From contig AP018280.1 of the NCBI GenBank assembly GCA_004296455.1, forward strand, positions 4,464,001-4,528,000: DNA of 64,000 bases, written 5' to 3'. Position numbers and translations under genes: made by a program. The DNA is from Calothrix sp. NIES-4101. Its GTDB lineage: Bacteria > Cyanobacteriota > Cyanobacteriia > Cyanobacteriales > Nostocaceae. Of this stretch, positions 8,455-17,566 are shown piece by piece; positions within the stretch are counted from its first letter, which is position 1; the number at the start of each line of letters is the position of its first letter. Below the pieces are notes generated by a model. That model was not told where the DNA came from. It worked only from the letters and a program-made list of their open reading frames with translations, and did not search any database.

Positions 8455-9834
8455 ATGACTCACTTTTCCTGGACTAAACAGTGGTATCCTGTAACTCCTA
8501 TCAGCTATATAGAACCCTCTCATCTGACTGCAATTACTTTACTGGGGAAAAAGTTGGTAATTTGGAGAGATCAGCAGCAAAAATGGGTGGCAATGGATGA
8601 TGTTTGTCCCCATAAATTAGTGCAGTTATCTTTAGGAAGTATTGATAAAAATGGCAACCTCATGTGTCGCCATCACGGTTGGTGTTTTGATGGGACAGGA
8701 AAATGTACAAATATTCCCATGTTGAGTGATGAAAAGGCTTTAGAAACTGCTTGTAAAAGCGAGCGATCGCAAATTACTACATATCCGACTCAAGTGTTAC
8801 AAGGATTACTGTGGATATGGGCAGATAATAGTCCTACTGCTTTTGAGGATAGTACCTTAAAACAACCTGTGCTAATGCCAGAATTTCAACTTGATAGCTC
8901 TGCAACAGATTGGTTTATGTCAGAAGTTCCTGTTGGTTATACTGTCTCCTTTGAAAGTAGTTTTGACCCTTCCCACGCTCAATTTTTGCATAATGGCATT
9001 GCTGGGTTTTCTCCTGAAAGAGCTATTCCCATGGAAAATTTTGAAGTATCTGGAGAAATTTCTGCTGAAAATGGTTTTACTTTAAAACATTCTGGTTACA
9101 ATATTTTCAACAAGGATATGGATGCAACACGGCAGTTCAGTCCCCCTTGTTCCAATACAACAATCTACAAATATTCTAACGGTAAATCTGCTTTATTTCA
9201 GTTATATTTTGTACCGACAAAACCAGGTTATTGTAAACATATTGGTAAGTTTATCACTGATACCTTTGCTCAAAAACGCAACTTCTGGTTTGAGCTACTG
9301 CCTAAATATTTACAAACTGGATTAAGACATTCATCTAGTTATAAGTTAAGTAACCAAGATTTATCAATGATGCATTCCCAAGCTGTGAATGAATCACTGG
9401 GAGATAAACCTTGGCAAAAGTCATATTTTATGCCCTCATTAGCTGATGTTGGCATCGTTACTTTTCGCAAATGGTTAGATGAATTTGCTGGTGGTAAACC
9501 TGCATGGCAAGGAATGAAAGAAGTACCTTTTCAAGAATTAAGTGACGAGCAGTTATACGATATTTGGCACAGACATACAAAGCATTGTCCTAGTTGTCGG
9601 CAATCTCTAGTATTGATAGATAAAGTCCAAGATTTTTGTCAAAATTTTACGGCAGTATTGGCAATTTTAGGGTTGTTATTAATAGTGGTTAATTTACCGA
9701 CAAAAATAGTTTTAATACCTATTTTATTAAGCCTATTGAGCTTAATTTGCTCCTACAGAATAGGATTAATTAGGGAAAGGTTTATTAGCAGTGTTCCCAA
9801 AAAAGGTTTACCCGTTGTTGATTTATATAAATAA
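8455..9834 (+). CDS. Rieske non-heme iron oxygenase, pheophorbide a oxygenase-like, membrane anchored
   Basis: 459 aa from the ATG at 8455; a TTG at 8410 is an unlikely longer start. The Rieske [2Fe-2S] ligands are C51-x-H53 in CPHKL and C71-x2-H74 in CRHHGW. The mononuclear iron site is in FDPSHAQFLHNG (D-x2-H-x4-H). Near the C-terminus HCPSCRQ gives the CxxC motif typical of the PaO/TIC55/Ptc52 group, and two hydrophobic segments follow (from about 9655). Family members act on chlorophyll derivatives or other hydrophobic aromatics, taking electrons from ferredoxin. It follows the broken monooxygenase by 55 bp in the same direction, which suggests a former GST-monooxygenase-Rieske operon. 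The substrate is not known. Confidence 0.88.
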   Translation: MTHFSWTKQWYPVTPISYIEPSHLTAITLLGKKLVIWRDQQQKWVAMDDVCPHKLVQLSLGSIDKNGNLMCRHHGWCFDGTGKCTNIPMLSDEKALETACKSERSQITTYPTQVLQGLLWIWADNSPTAFEDSTLKQPVLMPEFQLDSSATDWFMSEVPVGYTVSFESSFDPSHAQFLHNGIAGFSPERAIPMENFEVSGEISAENGFTLKHSGYNIFNKDMDATRQFSPPCSNTTIYKYSNGKSALFQLYFVPTKPGYCKHIGKFITDTFAQKRNFWFELLPKYLQTGLRHSSSYKLSNQDLSMMHSQAVNESLGDKPWQKSYFMPSLADVGIVTFRKWLDEFAGGKPAWQGMKEVPFQELSDEQLYDIWHRHTKHCPSCRQSLVLIDKVQDFCQNFTAVLAILGLLLIVVNLPTKIVLIPILLSLLSLICSYRIGLIRERFISSVPKKGLPVVDLYK

Positions 9835-9930
9835 GGAAGGCGATTTATCAACTATAGTATCAAAAAAATAGATAATTAATTGCTGATGCCATTGTAGTAA
9901 TGTAGTAATAACAAGTAATCAAGTGAGCAT

Positions 9931-10680
9931 ATGAGTATAAATTTAGTAGAAGTTCAGAATCAAAATTGGAGTAATTTCTGTAAATATCACGTTGGTGATT
10001 GGCACGGAAACTGGACTACATTTTCTTCAGAAGGTGAATTAACTAAATCCATTCAATGTATTAGAAGTTTTCGTCTCAATGAAGACGGTACTGAAATTCA
10101 ACATCACAATCACTACACTTATGAAGATGGAAAAAAAGAATCGAAATTCTATGGTAATTATAATAAGTCAATGCTAAGAAGTCTGTTTTTAGACAACTGT
10201 TTTTCCTGGGGAGAGAAACAAGTAGATTCAGGAACAAAATTCTTTTTCGAGACTGGTTTTAGATATGAGCAAAGACGGATAAGTGTAGTCGGGATTTATA
10301 AAAATGGTATTTCTATAGATTCAGTATTAGTCATTTCCGAACATATTGCAGATTTTCCAGATAAACCTACTTCAGTTGTAAAACAAATTACTGGGATTAA
10401 CTGGAATGGAATTAGTAAAACAATTACAGATGATTACGAAGTATCTTCCTCACAAGAAAAAACATGGACACCACTAGAAAGTTTAGGAACTGATTACTTT
10501 ACCATGCACTTTTCTGATGGTATTTCAATTAGCTGTCCCCAAGTGATAGAAAAAGGACAACAATTCGTAACAATAATTGATTGGCAAGTATTACCTACTT
10601 TTTGGCAACGTGGTGTCCGAAAATATGATCAATCTGGATTCTCAAGTCTGACTTTAGAGGAATTTTACAAACCCCAATAA
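9931..10680 (+). CDS. DUF3598 family protein
   Basis: 249 aa. The start of the chain (NWSNFCKYHVGDWHGNWTTF) and alternating beta-rich segments match the DUF3598 family, common in cyanobacteria and predicted to form a lipocalin-like barrel; some members resemble bilin-lyase-type CpeS folds. There is no signal peptide or membrane segment. The gene is the last of the plus-strand redox group after the Rieske oxygenase (96 bp gap) and is convergent with the molybdenum hydroxylase operon (46 bp between stops). Binding of a hydrophobic ligand is inferred from the fold only. Confidence 0.75.
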   Translation: MSINLVEVQNQNWSNFCKYHVGDWHGNWTTFSSEGELTKSIQCIRSFRLNEDGTEIQHHNHYTYEDGKKESKFYGNYNKSMLRSLFLDNCFSWGEKQVDSGTKFFFETGFRYEQRRISVVGIYKNGISIDSVLVISEHIADFPDKPTSVVKQITGINWNGISKTITDDYEVSSSQEKTWTPLESLGTDYFTMHFSDGISISCPQVIEKGQQFVTIIDWQVLPTFWQRGVRKYDQSGFSSLTLEEFYKPQ

Positions 10681-10726
10681 ATGTGAATGAATAAGCGTTG
10701 AATCTAACATCTTCCTATTTTGCATA

Positions 10727-12832
10727 TTACAACAACTTATCTGGTGTAATTGGTAGATCACGAATACGTTTACCTGTAGCATGGTAAACAGCATTAGCGA
10801 TCGCAGATGATACTCCCGTAATCCCAATTTCCCCTGCACCACGCACCCCTACGGGATTAAATTTATAGTCAGGTTCCCCCACAAATGTTACCTCAATCCG
10901 GGGTATATCTGCATGGCTGGGATAATGATAGGTAGCCAGGTCATAAACCACAGGATAACCAATATTGGGGTCAAAATGGCACTCTTCCATTAAGGCTTGC
11001 CCAATCCCCATAATCACACCACCCCGTATCTGGGAGGCTGCGGTTTTGGCATTCATTACCCGTCCAATATTCATCACCGACACCCAACGAGTCACCCGCA
11101 ACCGGGCAATTTCTTCATCCACGCTGACTTCACAAAAATGTGCCCCCCAGGATTGGAATGACCACTTTTTCCCCTCTTCTCCGGGTGCAGCTGAGGCTGT
11201 GGCTGTAAAAACACTTTCCCCCGACTCACTAAGCTTAGTAAAGGCTTCCGGGGCGCTTGTGACTTGTGCTGTCTGCAAAACCTCCTCACAGGCTGCCATG
11301 ACTGCGGGGACGAGGGTAGCTGTCATCTGGGAACCACCCGCCATACCACCGTTGGGGAGTAAAGAATCTCCCAGTTCCACCCGTATCTTTTCTACGGGTA
11401 ATCCTAATGTTTCCCCTGCTGTCCCGGCAACAATGGTATACGCCCCAGTACCCATGTCATTGGCACTGGTAAGAATATGTGCTGTACCGTCGGCTAATAA
11501 GTTGACGGTAACTGTGGCGACACTGCGTAAACCAGGGAAGGTTGATGCCGCCATACCCCAGCCGATAAGTTTACCATCACGGGTAAGCGATCGCACCTGT
11601 TTTGGCCTATTTTCCCAACCAAATTGTGCTGCACCCACTCGCAAACACTCGGCAAAATCCTTAGCAGAGAAAGGTAAACCCTGGCGTTGGTGTTCTTGAG
11701 TTTCATTTTTTAACCGCAGTTCCACGGGGTCAATTTTTAACTCCCATGCCAATTCATCCATGGCTGATTCCAGTGCCCACAATCCCGGATTTTCACCCGG
11801 AGCACGCATGAAGGTTGGTACTCCCACGTTCATTACCGCCAAGTCCTGACTGGTTCGCAGGTTGGGGGCAGCGTACATGGTGGATGTGATGCCTGTGCAG
11901 GGTTCCGTAAAAATATCTACTGGTGATGTACAAGATTTAGCTGTGTGCTCTATGGCTATCAAGCTCCCATCGGCACTTGCTCCTAAACTAATTGTCTGTT
12001 CTGTTTGGGAACGATGCCCGGTATTTGCCGTCATTTGTTGCCGACTGAGAACGAGCTTCAGGGGAACTTGCAGTTGACGGGCGGCGGCGGCACAAAGAAT
12101 TCCGTGGGACCAAGGGAAAGCTTTAGAACCGAATGCTCCACCAATAAATGGGGTAATAATTCTGACCTGCTCTGCGGGCAGCCCAAACAGTTCTGCATAG
12201 GTACGCTGACTGCCGATTACCCATTGGGATGGTTCGTAGATAGTCAGGTTGTTTCCATCTTGCCAGTGGGCAATAATGGCGTGGGGTTCCATAGATGCGT
12301 GGAGTTCGGTAGCAGTTGTGTATGTGGCTGTAATCTTCCTGTCTGCCCTTGCTATACCCGTGCTAGAGTCCCCGGAGGTAAAATTCCCCTTCTCAAACTT
12401 CATCGATTCCCCGAACATGGAGGGAGCTTCATTAAAAGTCGCTTTATTGGCTTCGACAATTGGTGTTTGGCTGGCGTATTCTACCTTAACTAAATGGGCG
12501 GCATGACGCGCCCGTTCAAAGGTATCTGCAACTACCAAACCAACAATTTGTCCTGCGTAATAAATTTGGTCGTCTGACAGTGGTAGCCGTGCCTCGTAGA
12601 TTTTCGAGGTCATGAAATTATTAGTTGGTTTTAATACTGGGGGTGCATTTTCATGGGTAAAAACCGCAATTACACCCGGTGCTGTGACTGCCTCTTGGCT
12701 ATCAATCCTGGTAATCTGCCCATGGGCAATAGCAGCAGTCACCAAATAACCGTGAACCAAGCCAGGGATTTGATGTTCCGCAGCGTAAGTTGCTGTCCCT
12801 GTCACCTTTGCTCGTCCATCTTTGCGGTTCAT
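10727..12832 (-). CDS. Molybdopterin-binding large subunit of a xanthine dehydrogenase-family (PaoC-like) oxidoreductase
   Basis: 701 aa, the usual size for the shorter PaoC/YagR-type large subunits. Visible elements are GRAKVTGTATYAAEHQIPG at the N-terminus, PFIGGAFGSKAFPW and MRAPGENPGLWALE for cofactor binding, and VRGAGEIGITGVSSAIANAV near the C-terminus, whose Glu is the catalytic base of the family. Its start overlaps the FAD subunit stop by 4 bp. These enzymes hydroxylate aldehydes or N-heterocycles at a molybdenum centre; the substrate cannot be read from the sequence. The gene is part of a three-gene operon in the nifB element. Confidence 0.92.
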   Translation of the reverse strand: MNRKDGRAKVTGTATYAAEHQIPGLVHGYLVTAAIAHGQITRIDSQEAVTAPGVIAVFTHENAPPVLKPTNNFMTSKIYEARLPLSDDQIYYAGQIVGLVVADTFERARHAAHLVKVEYASQTPIVEANKATFNEAPSMFGESMKFEKGNFTSGDSSTGIARADRKITATYTTATELHASMEPHAIIAHWQDGNNLTIYEPSQWVIGSQRTYAELFGLPAEQVRIITPFIGGAFGSKAFPWSHGILCAAAARQLQVPLKLVLSRQQMTANTGHRSQTEQTISLGASADGSLIAIEHTAKSCTSPVDIFTEPCTGITSTMYAAPNLRTSQDLAVMNVGVPTFMRAPGENPGLWALESAMDELAWELKIDPVELRLKNETQEHQRQGLPFSAKDFAECLRVGAAQFGWENRPKQVRSLTRDGKLIGWGMAASTFPGLRSVATVTVNLLADGTAHILTSANDMGTGAYTIVAGTAGETLGLPVEKIRVELGDSLLPNGGMAGGSQMTATLVPAVMAACEEVLQTAQVTSAPEAFTKLSESGESVFTATASAAPGEEGKKWSFQSWGAHFCEVSVDEEIARLRVTRWVSVMNIGRVMNAKTAASQIRGGVIMGIGQALMEECHFDPNIGYPVVYDLATYHYPSHADIPRIEVTFVGEPDYKFNPVGVRGAGEIGITGVSSAIANAVYHATGKRIRDLPITPDKLL

Positions 12833-13824
12833 GCTACACCTCCTCCTTGGACAGAAACCATCAGGGCGCGACGCATCGCCCGTTTTGCGAGTTCGACTTT
12901 ATAACCGTTGTGAGTTAGGGTTTGGGCTGACTCCAAGGCAATTTCTGCGGCTGCGGTGAATGTTGTGATATCCGCCGACTTACCCAGCAAAAACTCCTCT
13001 GCTGCTGTTGCCCGCCAAGGCTTGTGTGCGACTCCACCCAATGCCAAGCGTACAGCTTGGATTTTATCCCTTTGCAAGTTTACAGCTGCCGCTACGGAAA
13101 TTAGAGCAAAAGAATAGGAAGCGCGATCGCGGATTTTCAAGTAAACCCCAGATTTTGCCCAGGATAATGGGGGCAGAATCACGGCGGTAATTAATTCCCC
13201 TGGCTGTAAGTTGGTGTCTTGCTGGGGTGTATTTTCTGGTAAACGATGGAACTGGGTAAATGGTATCTGTCGTTGTCCTTGGGGACTTGTTACTTCCACC
13301 ACCGCATCCAATGCAGCCAAAGCCACACACATATCTGAGGGATGCACAGCAACACAATCTTCACTTGCCCCCAGGATGGCATGGTTGCGGTTAATGCCAT
13401 GAATTGCGGGGCAACCCGTGCCTGGTTGTCGTTTATTACAAGGAAAAGCAGTATCGTAATAATAGGGGCAACGGGTACGTTGCAGCAGGTTTCCCCCCAC
13501 CGTCGCTATGTTGCGAATTTGCTGGGATGCACCAGAAAGAATTGCCCTAGTTAACATCGGGTAATTGCGGCGAACATGACTATTATCTGCCACTGCGGTA
13601 TTACTAACTAGCGCTCCCAGACGCAGGCTACCATCAGTCATGGTTTCAATCCCTTGCATCTGTAACCGAGAGATATCAATTAATTGCGATGGCTGATCTA
13701 AAAATACTTTCATCCGGTCAATTAAATTGGTACCACCAGCAATAAACTGGGAATTTGCGTCAGCAACTGCTTGATTCACCGCATCTGACAATGAAGAGGC
13801 ACGGACATAAGTAAAGTTATTCAT
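12829..13824 (-). CDS. FAD-binding subunit with an extra FeS loop (PaoB-like)
   Basis: 331 aa. It has the FAD motifs FIAGGTNLIDRMK and ATVGGNLLQRTRC typical of the CoxM/PaoB medium subunits. Between them and the C-terminal domain a Cys-rich loop reads RCPYYYDTAFPCNKRQPGTG and continues with another Cys, matching the inserted [4Fe-4S]-binding segment known from PaoB. This favours an aldehyde oxidoreductase of the PaoABC type over a classical xanthine dehydrogenase. The ATG at 13824 is 5 bp after the small subunit's stop, and its 3' end overlaps the large subunit by 4 bp. Confidence 0.9.
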   Translation of the reverse strand: MNNFTYVRASSLSDAVNQAVADANSQFIAGGTNLIDRMKVFLDQPSQLIDISRLQMQGIETMTDGSLRLGALVSNTAVADNSHVRRNYPMLTRAILSGASQQIRNIATVGGNLLQRTRCPYYYDTAFPCNKRQPGTGCPAIHGINRNHAILGASEDCVAVHPSDMCVALAALDAVVEVTSPQGQRQIPFTQFHRLPENTPQQDTNLQPGELITAVILPPLSWAKSGVYLKIRDRASYSFALISVAAAVNLQRDKIQAVRLALGGVAHKPWRATAAEEFLLGKSADITTFTAAAEIALESAQTLTHNGYKVELAKRAMRRALMVSVQGGGVA

Positions 13825-13829
13825 AATGC

Positions 13830-14390
13830 TTACTTCTCCTGAGATTCACGTACCATCATCGTTGCCATTGCAGAGGGCGGTTTTTGTCCAATTACCTGCT
13901 GTAGTGCTGCCAAAATCCCATTGTAAGCACTGCATCGACAGAGATTTCCACTTAGTCGCTCCTTAATTTCCATCTCCGAAAGTTCAGTTAATACTGGGGG
14001 ACTATCTAAATCTGGAGTCACCGCACTCACACAACCCCGTTTAACTTCCTCCATCAGAGCCACAGCAGCGCAAATTTGTCCTGGAGTACAATAACCACAC
14101 TGAAAACCATCATTCTCAATAAAAGCCTCCTGTACTGGGTGCAGAGTGTCCCCTGTTGCCAAGCCCTCAATGGTAACAATTTGCTTATCTGCCTGCATCA
14201 CCGCTAGACTCAAACAGGAATAAACCCGTTGACCATCAATTAAAACGGTACAAGCTCCACACTGTCCGCGATCGCATCCTTTTTTACTACCTACCAATCC
14301 CAAATATTCACGGAGGGCATCTAAGAGGGTTACACGTGGTTCAATGCTCAGAGAGTATTGTTGAGCATTAACGGTAAGAGTCACATTCAT
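13830..14390 (-). CDS. [2Fe-2S] small subunit of the molybdenum hydroxylase (PaoA-like)
   Basis: 186 aa, first gene of the operon. The plant-type cluster is bound by CDRGQCGACTVLIDGQRVYSC. The second cluster is bound by CGYCTPGQICA and CRCSAYNGI, the standard two-cluster arrangement of this family, passing electrons from molybdenum to FAD. No twin-arginine signal precedes the domain, so the enzyme should be cytoplasmic, unlike E. coli PaoABC. The region before CRC (about residues 125-150) is longer than in many homologues. About 600 bp of non-coding DNA, including a MITE-like repeat, lies upstream and should hold the promoter. Confidence 0.92.
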   Translation of the reverse strand: MNVTLTVNAQQYSLSIEPRVTLLDALREYLGLVGSKKGCDRGQCGACTVLIDGQRVYSCLSLAVMQADKQIVTIEGLATGDTLHPVQEAFIENDGFQCGYCTPGQICAAVALMEEVKRGCVSAVTPDLDSPPVLTELSEMEIKERLSGNLCRCSAYNGILAALQQVIGQKPPSAMATMMVRESQEK

Positions 14391-15008
14391 CTAGGCTTCT
14401 TCTCCTTGTACAGTGTCCTTAATTACACTTAACTTATAGGATCATCTTTTTTGTGGAGTTCTTTAACCCTCTTCTGTCACTCTCCGAAAAGCTTTATTAT
14501 TTCTAAATTCTAGAGTTCTGAGACAGTAGGCGATCGCAGACTTTTTTCTTAATAGAAATGTCTGAAGACATAGAACTTGCCAAAATTAGATGAGCAAATG
14601 CCACATTGCCTAGTATACCTTTTGTTCAGAAAGTATTAATAATAGAAAAAACCGGAGAGTGGCAGAAGAGGACTAATATCCAAAAAATCAACATTAGACT
14701 TGTTGCTAAATAGTGGAATAATGGGCAAGGAACAATGATTCGATACCTCCTTGAATGTTGAATATTGGCAGAATCTAACTCATAAATAGACTAAATAGAC
14801 TCTTAAGAGCAACCACAGGGTAAATTTTTGATTTTAAGCCCTACAACTAGCGGGAAAACCTATGATCAATAACTCTGATACCAGTGATTCATCCTGATAT
14901 GGCTGACTGTGCAAGGCTTTTAGAATGTTATTTATGAACGGTTTCAGAGTTTTCCTATGGTAAAATTAAGAATATCGCTTCAAGAAAAAACTCCACAGAA
15001 CAGTAATT
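14391..15008. other. Non-coding stretch upstream of the molybdenum hydroxylase operon
   Basis: I see no convincing gene of length here. It contains a 204-bp MITE-like inverted-repeat element (14468-14671) and A/T-rich DNA. A 47-codon frame at 14957 overlaps the better candidate at 15009 in another frame. The promoter of the minus-strand operon starting at 14390 is expected here, but no box can be named with confidence. Confidence 0.6.
14468..14671. repeat. MITE-like element with 19-bp inverted ends
   Basis: CCTCTTCTGTCACTCTCCG at 14468-14486 is the reverse complement of 14653-14671 with one mismatch. The 204-bp unit has no coding capacity. No clear target duplication flanks it. It could be a non-autonomous transposon or a long-range hairpin upstream of the molybdenum hydroxylase operon. 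Confidence 0.6.
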
Positions 15009-15122
15009 ATGCATCAAGAAGAATCCTTGCGAGAGTTCGTCCTGCGACTCATAAAACAAACTCAAGAACACAGGCGCAAAAAGGAAGGTATCAGTAAAGT
15101 TAATACCGAAAAGAAAAAATAA
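15009..15122 (+). CDS. Small ORF facing the nifB-element recombinase (candidate excision factor)
   Basis: 37 codons encoding a basic peptide beginning MHQEESLREFVLRLIKQTQE and ending in a Lys-rich tail. It runs towards the recombinase gene and overlaps its 3' end by 23 bp. The ORF at the same relative position in nifH element 1 has a similar beginning, both in protein (MQQE, then a hydrophobic segment ending LR) and in DNA: CCACAGAA at 14993-15000 and 33731-33738, then ATGCANCAAGAA. Serine recombinases usually need a small, poorly conserved directionality factor encoded close by, which is the proposed role. The ORF is very short, lacks a strong ribosome binding site, and expression is unproven. 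Confidence 0.4.
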   Translation: MHQEESLREFVLRLIKQTQEHRRKKEGISKVNTEKKK

Positions 15123-16665
15123 TGTTTTTGACGACAGGTGCATCTATAACGATTTTTTGCACAAATTCCCTTAGGAATCTTTTTTTGTCAACATCTGGTG
15201 TAGAGTCCCAAAAATCATCGATGGAAATCATCTCAATCAAAGCAGAAATCTGAACTAAATCAGGAATAATAGTGTCGGCATTTCTGACAAGATACTCAAT
15301 TCTCCCCTCGGTTTCTTCTATGGCTTTTTCAATAAATTCATTGGGTTCTAATAGTCTTAAACCGTTTAATGATTTTCGTAAATTAACTAATTCTTCGGAT
15401 TCAACAATTTGAGGGATAGAAGATAATTCAACACGTTTTTCTATAATTTCAGCCAATTCAGTTGCTTTTAAGTTGAATAAAGCCTTTACTCCGGCATCAA
15501 TTTTTTTATCGGATATCATTGTTTTGCTGCTACATCTACCACTCCGATAATTAGAGCATTGATACCACCAATATTTAGTTGGATTGTCATTTTTATTTTT
15601 GTAATATTGTCGAGTAAAACCACCACCACATTGACAACATTTTAATATATTAGTATAGGGATTTACATCTGTTTTTTCCGAGTTGCCAACCCAGCGATTA
15701 TTTGTATTATTTTTAATCATCAACTTGATATCTTCGTGTTGTTCACGGGAGATTATTCCTTGATGAGTTCCCCATTGCACTTTCCACTGTGTGAAACATT
15801 TTCTTTTTTTCCTTTTACCATTGTCATAATCATAAGTGTCATAGTGTGTCCCACCGGCATAAACAGGGTTGACTAAAATATTTCGGATAGTCATCTTCGA
15901 GAAATGTAACGGTACTTGAGCAACATGTGTAGAGCGATATTTAGTAGGTTGATTATCATCTATTGTGATTACATTTGAGGCTTTTTCTTTTATATTTCTG
16001 CGGGAAGCTAATAACCCAAATAGATCATGAATTTTTTTGCAAGTTTGTCCTATAGATTGAACTTCTGCAAATATATTAAAAATTAATTTAGCAACTTCAA
16101 TATAGGTGAATTCTTGTTTTGTTGAGAGCAAACATACCAGAGGTTCATTATTAGGAGTGTAAACACCGCTTTTTACCATAAACCCAAAAGGTGCATTGTT
16201 GTTTGCCTTCCCTTGGGTTCTCCGATATCCTATTTCTGTTTTTACTCGGTGGGAAAGCATCTTTATTTCAAATTTGGATGCTGCAAGCAGTAAATCAATA
16301 GTTAGTTCCCCTCCCATCGACTCAGCATCAATGCCTTGTTCCAAAGATATCAGAGTTATTTTTTTGGATTTCAGCACCTCCAGTAAATTATAAAACAATC
16401 GAGAAGATGAGCCAATGCGATCGATGCGGGTAAATTTTAAGGAATGTACCTCACCTATCGAAGAGTTTTTTAAATCATTGATTAATTGATTTAACCCATC
16501 CCTGCTTTCCGTACTACGAGACTTAATATCAAAATATATTTTTGTGCAGCCAGCATTTTTTAGCCGTTGAATCTGCTTACCTAGTGCGTCTGCGTCTAAG
16601 TTTTGTTCTTCAGTCGAAATCCTGGCATATCCCCAAGATATAGAATTCTCGTTTTCAGGCGGCAT
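15100..16665 (-). CDS. Large serine recombinase of the nifB element (XisF type)
   Basis: 521 aa. The N-terminal resolvase domain has the catalytic Ser in [19 protein letters not shown] and the conserved [12 protein letters not shown] segment. Then come a recombinase domain (about residues 190-300), a zinc ribbon with [13 protein letters not shown] and [11 protein letters not shown], and a C-terminal helical region. This is the layout of XisF, which excises the fdxN element in Anabaena. The ATG at 16665 is about 64 bp from the nifB junction and the gene reads into the element. Excision would join nifB and separate the gene from whatever promoter lies in nifB DNA. It shares only family-level similarity with the two nifH-element recombinases here. 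Confidence 0.9.
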   Translation of the reverse strand: MPPENENSISWGYARISTEEQNLDADALGKQIQRLKNAGCTKIYFDIKSRSTESRDGLNQLINDLKNSSIGEVHSLKFTRIDRIGSSSRLFYNLLEVLKSKKITLISLEQGIDAESMGGELTIDLLLAASKFEIKMLSHRVKTEIGYRRTQGKANNNAPFGFMVKSGVYTPNNEPLVCLLSTKQEFTYIEVAKLIFNIFAEVQSIGQTCKKIHDLFGLLASRRNIKEKASNVITIDDNQPTKYRSTHVAQVPLHFSKMTIRNILVNPVYAGGTHYDTYDYDNGKRKKRKCFTQWKVQWGTHQGIISREQHEDIKLMIKNNTNNRWVGNSEKTDVNPYTNILKCCQCGGGFTRQYYKNKNDNPTKYWWYQCSNYRSGRCSSKTMISDKKIDAGVKALFNLKATELAEIIEKRVELSSIPQIVESEELVNLRKSLNGLRLLEPNEFIEKAIEETEGRIEYLVRNADTIIPDLVQISALIEMISIDDFWDSTPDVDKKRFLREFVQKIVIDAPVVKNIIFSFRY

Positions 16666-16729
16666 AATCTTGGATAATTGTAGTGATTCTGATAGTTTAT
16701 ATTACCGTATTGATAGTGTCTATTCCTGT

Positions 16730-17239
16730 AGCCAAGAATTTACTAAAGATAAATTCATGGACATGGCTCCCGAATATGACTTAGAAACCCGCCAAGAAGT
16801 GCAAGAAGGAATCGAGAAATTTAGAGCCGAACTCAAAGCTGCTAAAGAACAAATTGCTTTGACTAACGGTACAAATTCTCAGGGAACGGCTGTTAAAGAA
16901 AGAACTAAAATCCTCGTTGCAGTTGCAACTAAAGGTGGTGGTTTAGTTAATCAACACTTTGGACATGCCAAAGAATTTCAAGTTTACGAAGTTGATGGTA
17001 GCGAAGTTAAATATGTAGCTCATCGTCGAGTAGACCATTTTTGCCAGGGTGGATATGGCGAAAAAGCAACTTTGGACAATATCATTAATGCCATCTCCGA
17101 TTGCAAAGCAGTATTAGTTTCCAAAATTGGCGAATCACCCAAAGAAAAACTCAATACTGCTGGGATTGAAGTAGTTGAATCCTATGATGTCATTGAAAAA
17201 GTTGCTTTAGATTATTACCAAGAATTCACAGCCCACTAG
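16730..17239 (+). CDS. nifB: nifB, 3' part (interrupted gene)
   Basis: 169 codons that align from [20 protein letters not shown] to the end of NifB. This is the C-terminal NifX/NafY-like domain that holds the iron-sulfur cluster product ([43 protein letters not shown]). The radical SAM domain with its CxxxCxxC motif would be encoded by the missing 5' part. NifB makes NifB-co, the precursor of FeMo-co, and is needed for any Mo nitrogenase, so the gene must be joined before fixation. The frame continues upstream to 16670 through element DNA, but those residues are not NifB. It begins the nifB-fdxN-nifS-nifU-nifH series. Confidence 0.93.
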   Translation, partial: SQEFTKDKFMDMAPEYDLETRQEVQEGIEKFRAELKAAKEQIALTNGTNSQGTAVKERTKILVAVATKGGGLVNQHFGHAKEFQVYEVDGSEVKYVAHRRVDHFCQGGYGEKATLDNIINAISDCKAVLVSKIGESPKEKLNTAGIEVVESYDVIEKVALDYYQEFTAH

Positions 17240-17566
17240 TGGTTAATAGTTAGTAGTTAATAGCTAGTAGTGAATAGCTGATAACTAAAAACTAATTGAT
17301 GATTGACGATGTTAACGGTTGACTGTTGGTGGTTACTGAAAGGCAATTACCAACACCCAGCCAGTAACATATACAGCCAAAAGACTCAACCGCTAGTAAT
17401 CAGGAACCGATCGCTCTATGGGTAGTTAAATTAAATAAAGATGATGATTTGATCCCAGGTAGTCAATAAAACAATGTGCCCATAAAGCGATCGCTCATTA
17501 CCCATTACTTGATACCCATTACCACTCCTGCGGAGTATCGCACTGAAATTAGGAGGAGCATCTCAA
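17240..17566. repeat. nifB-fdxN spacer with short degenerate repeats
   Basis: No gene seen. The first 60 bases hold repeats of the type TTAATAG/TAGTAGTTAATAG, resembling cyanobacterial short tandem heptamers; a similar run occurs after fdxN near 17920-17950. A HIP1 octamer (near 17488) and a strong AGGAGG site (17551-17556) for fdxN are present. Any internal promoter is not recognisable. Confidence 0.6.

Larger units (their letters stand above)
1..16729. mobile_element. Right part of a DNA element interrupting nifB (left end outside window)
   Basis: nifB-homologous sequence begins at about 16730 in the middle of the gene ([16 protein letters not shown]), and everything to its left is unrelated to nif. 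An XisF-type recombinase starts 64 bp inside the junction, the arrangement of developmentally excised cyanobacterial nif elements. The nifB 5' part and the second copy of the recombination core are not in the window, so length (at least 16.7 kb) and core sequence are unknown. Cargo includes a molybdenum hydroxylase system, a redox cluster, two insertion sequences and broken genes. Confidence 0.85.

Noticed and set aside
10965-12506. Long plus-strand frames of up to 244 codons opposite the molybdenum hydroxylase large subunit
   Set aside because: They are antisense to a clear 701-aa gene, have no ribosome binding site and no recognisable domain; GC-rich codon structure explains them.
14957-15100. 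47-codon frame overlapping the small ORF at 15009
   Set aside because: Different frame, no similarity to the ORFs beside the other recombinases and no ribosome site.
16670-16729. Frame extending nifB upstream into element DNA, starting 5 bp from the recombinase start
   Set aside because: The extra residues do not match NifB and would lack its catalytic domain.
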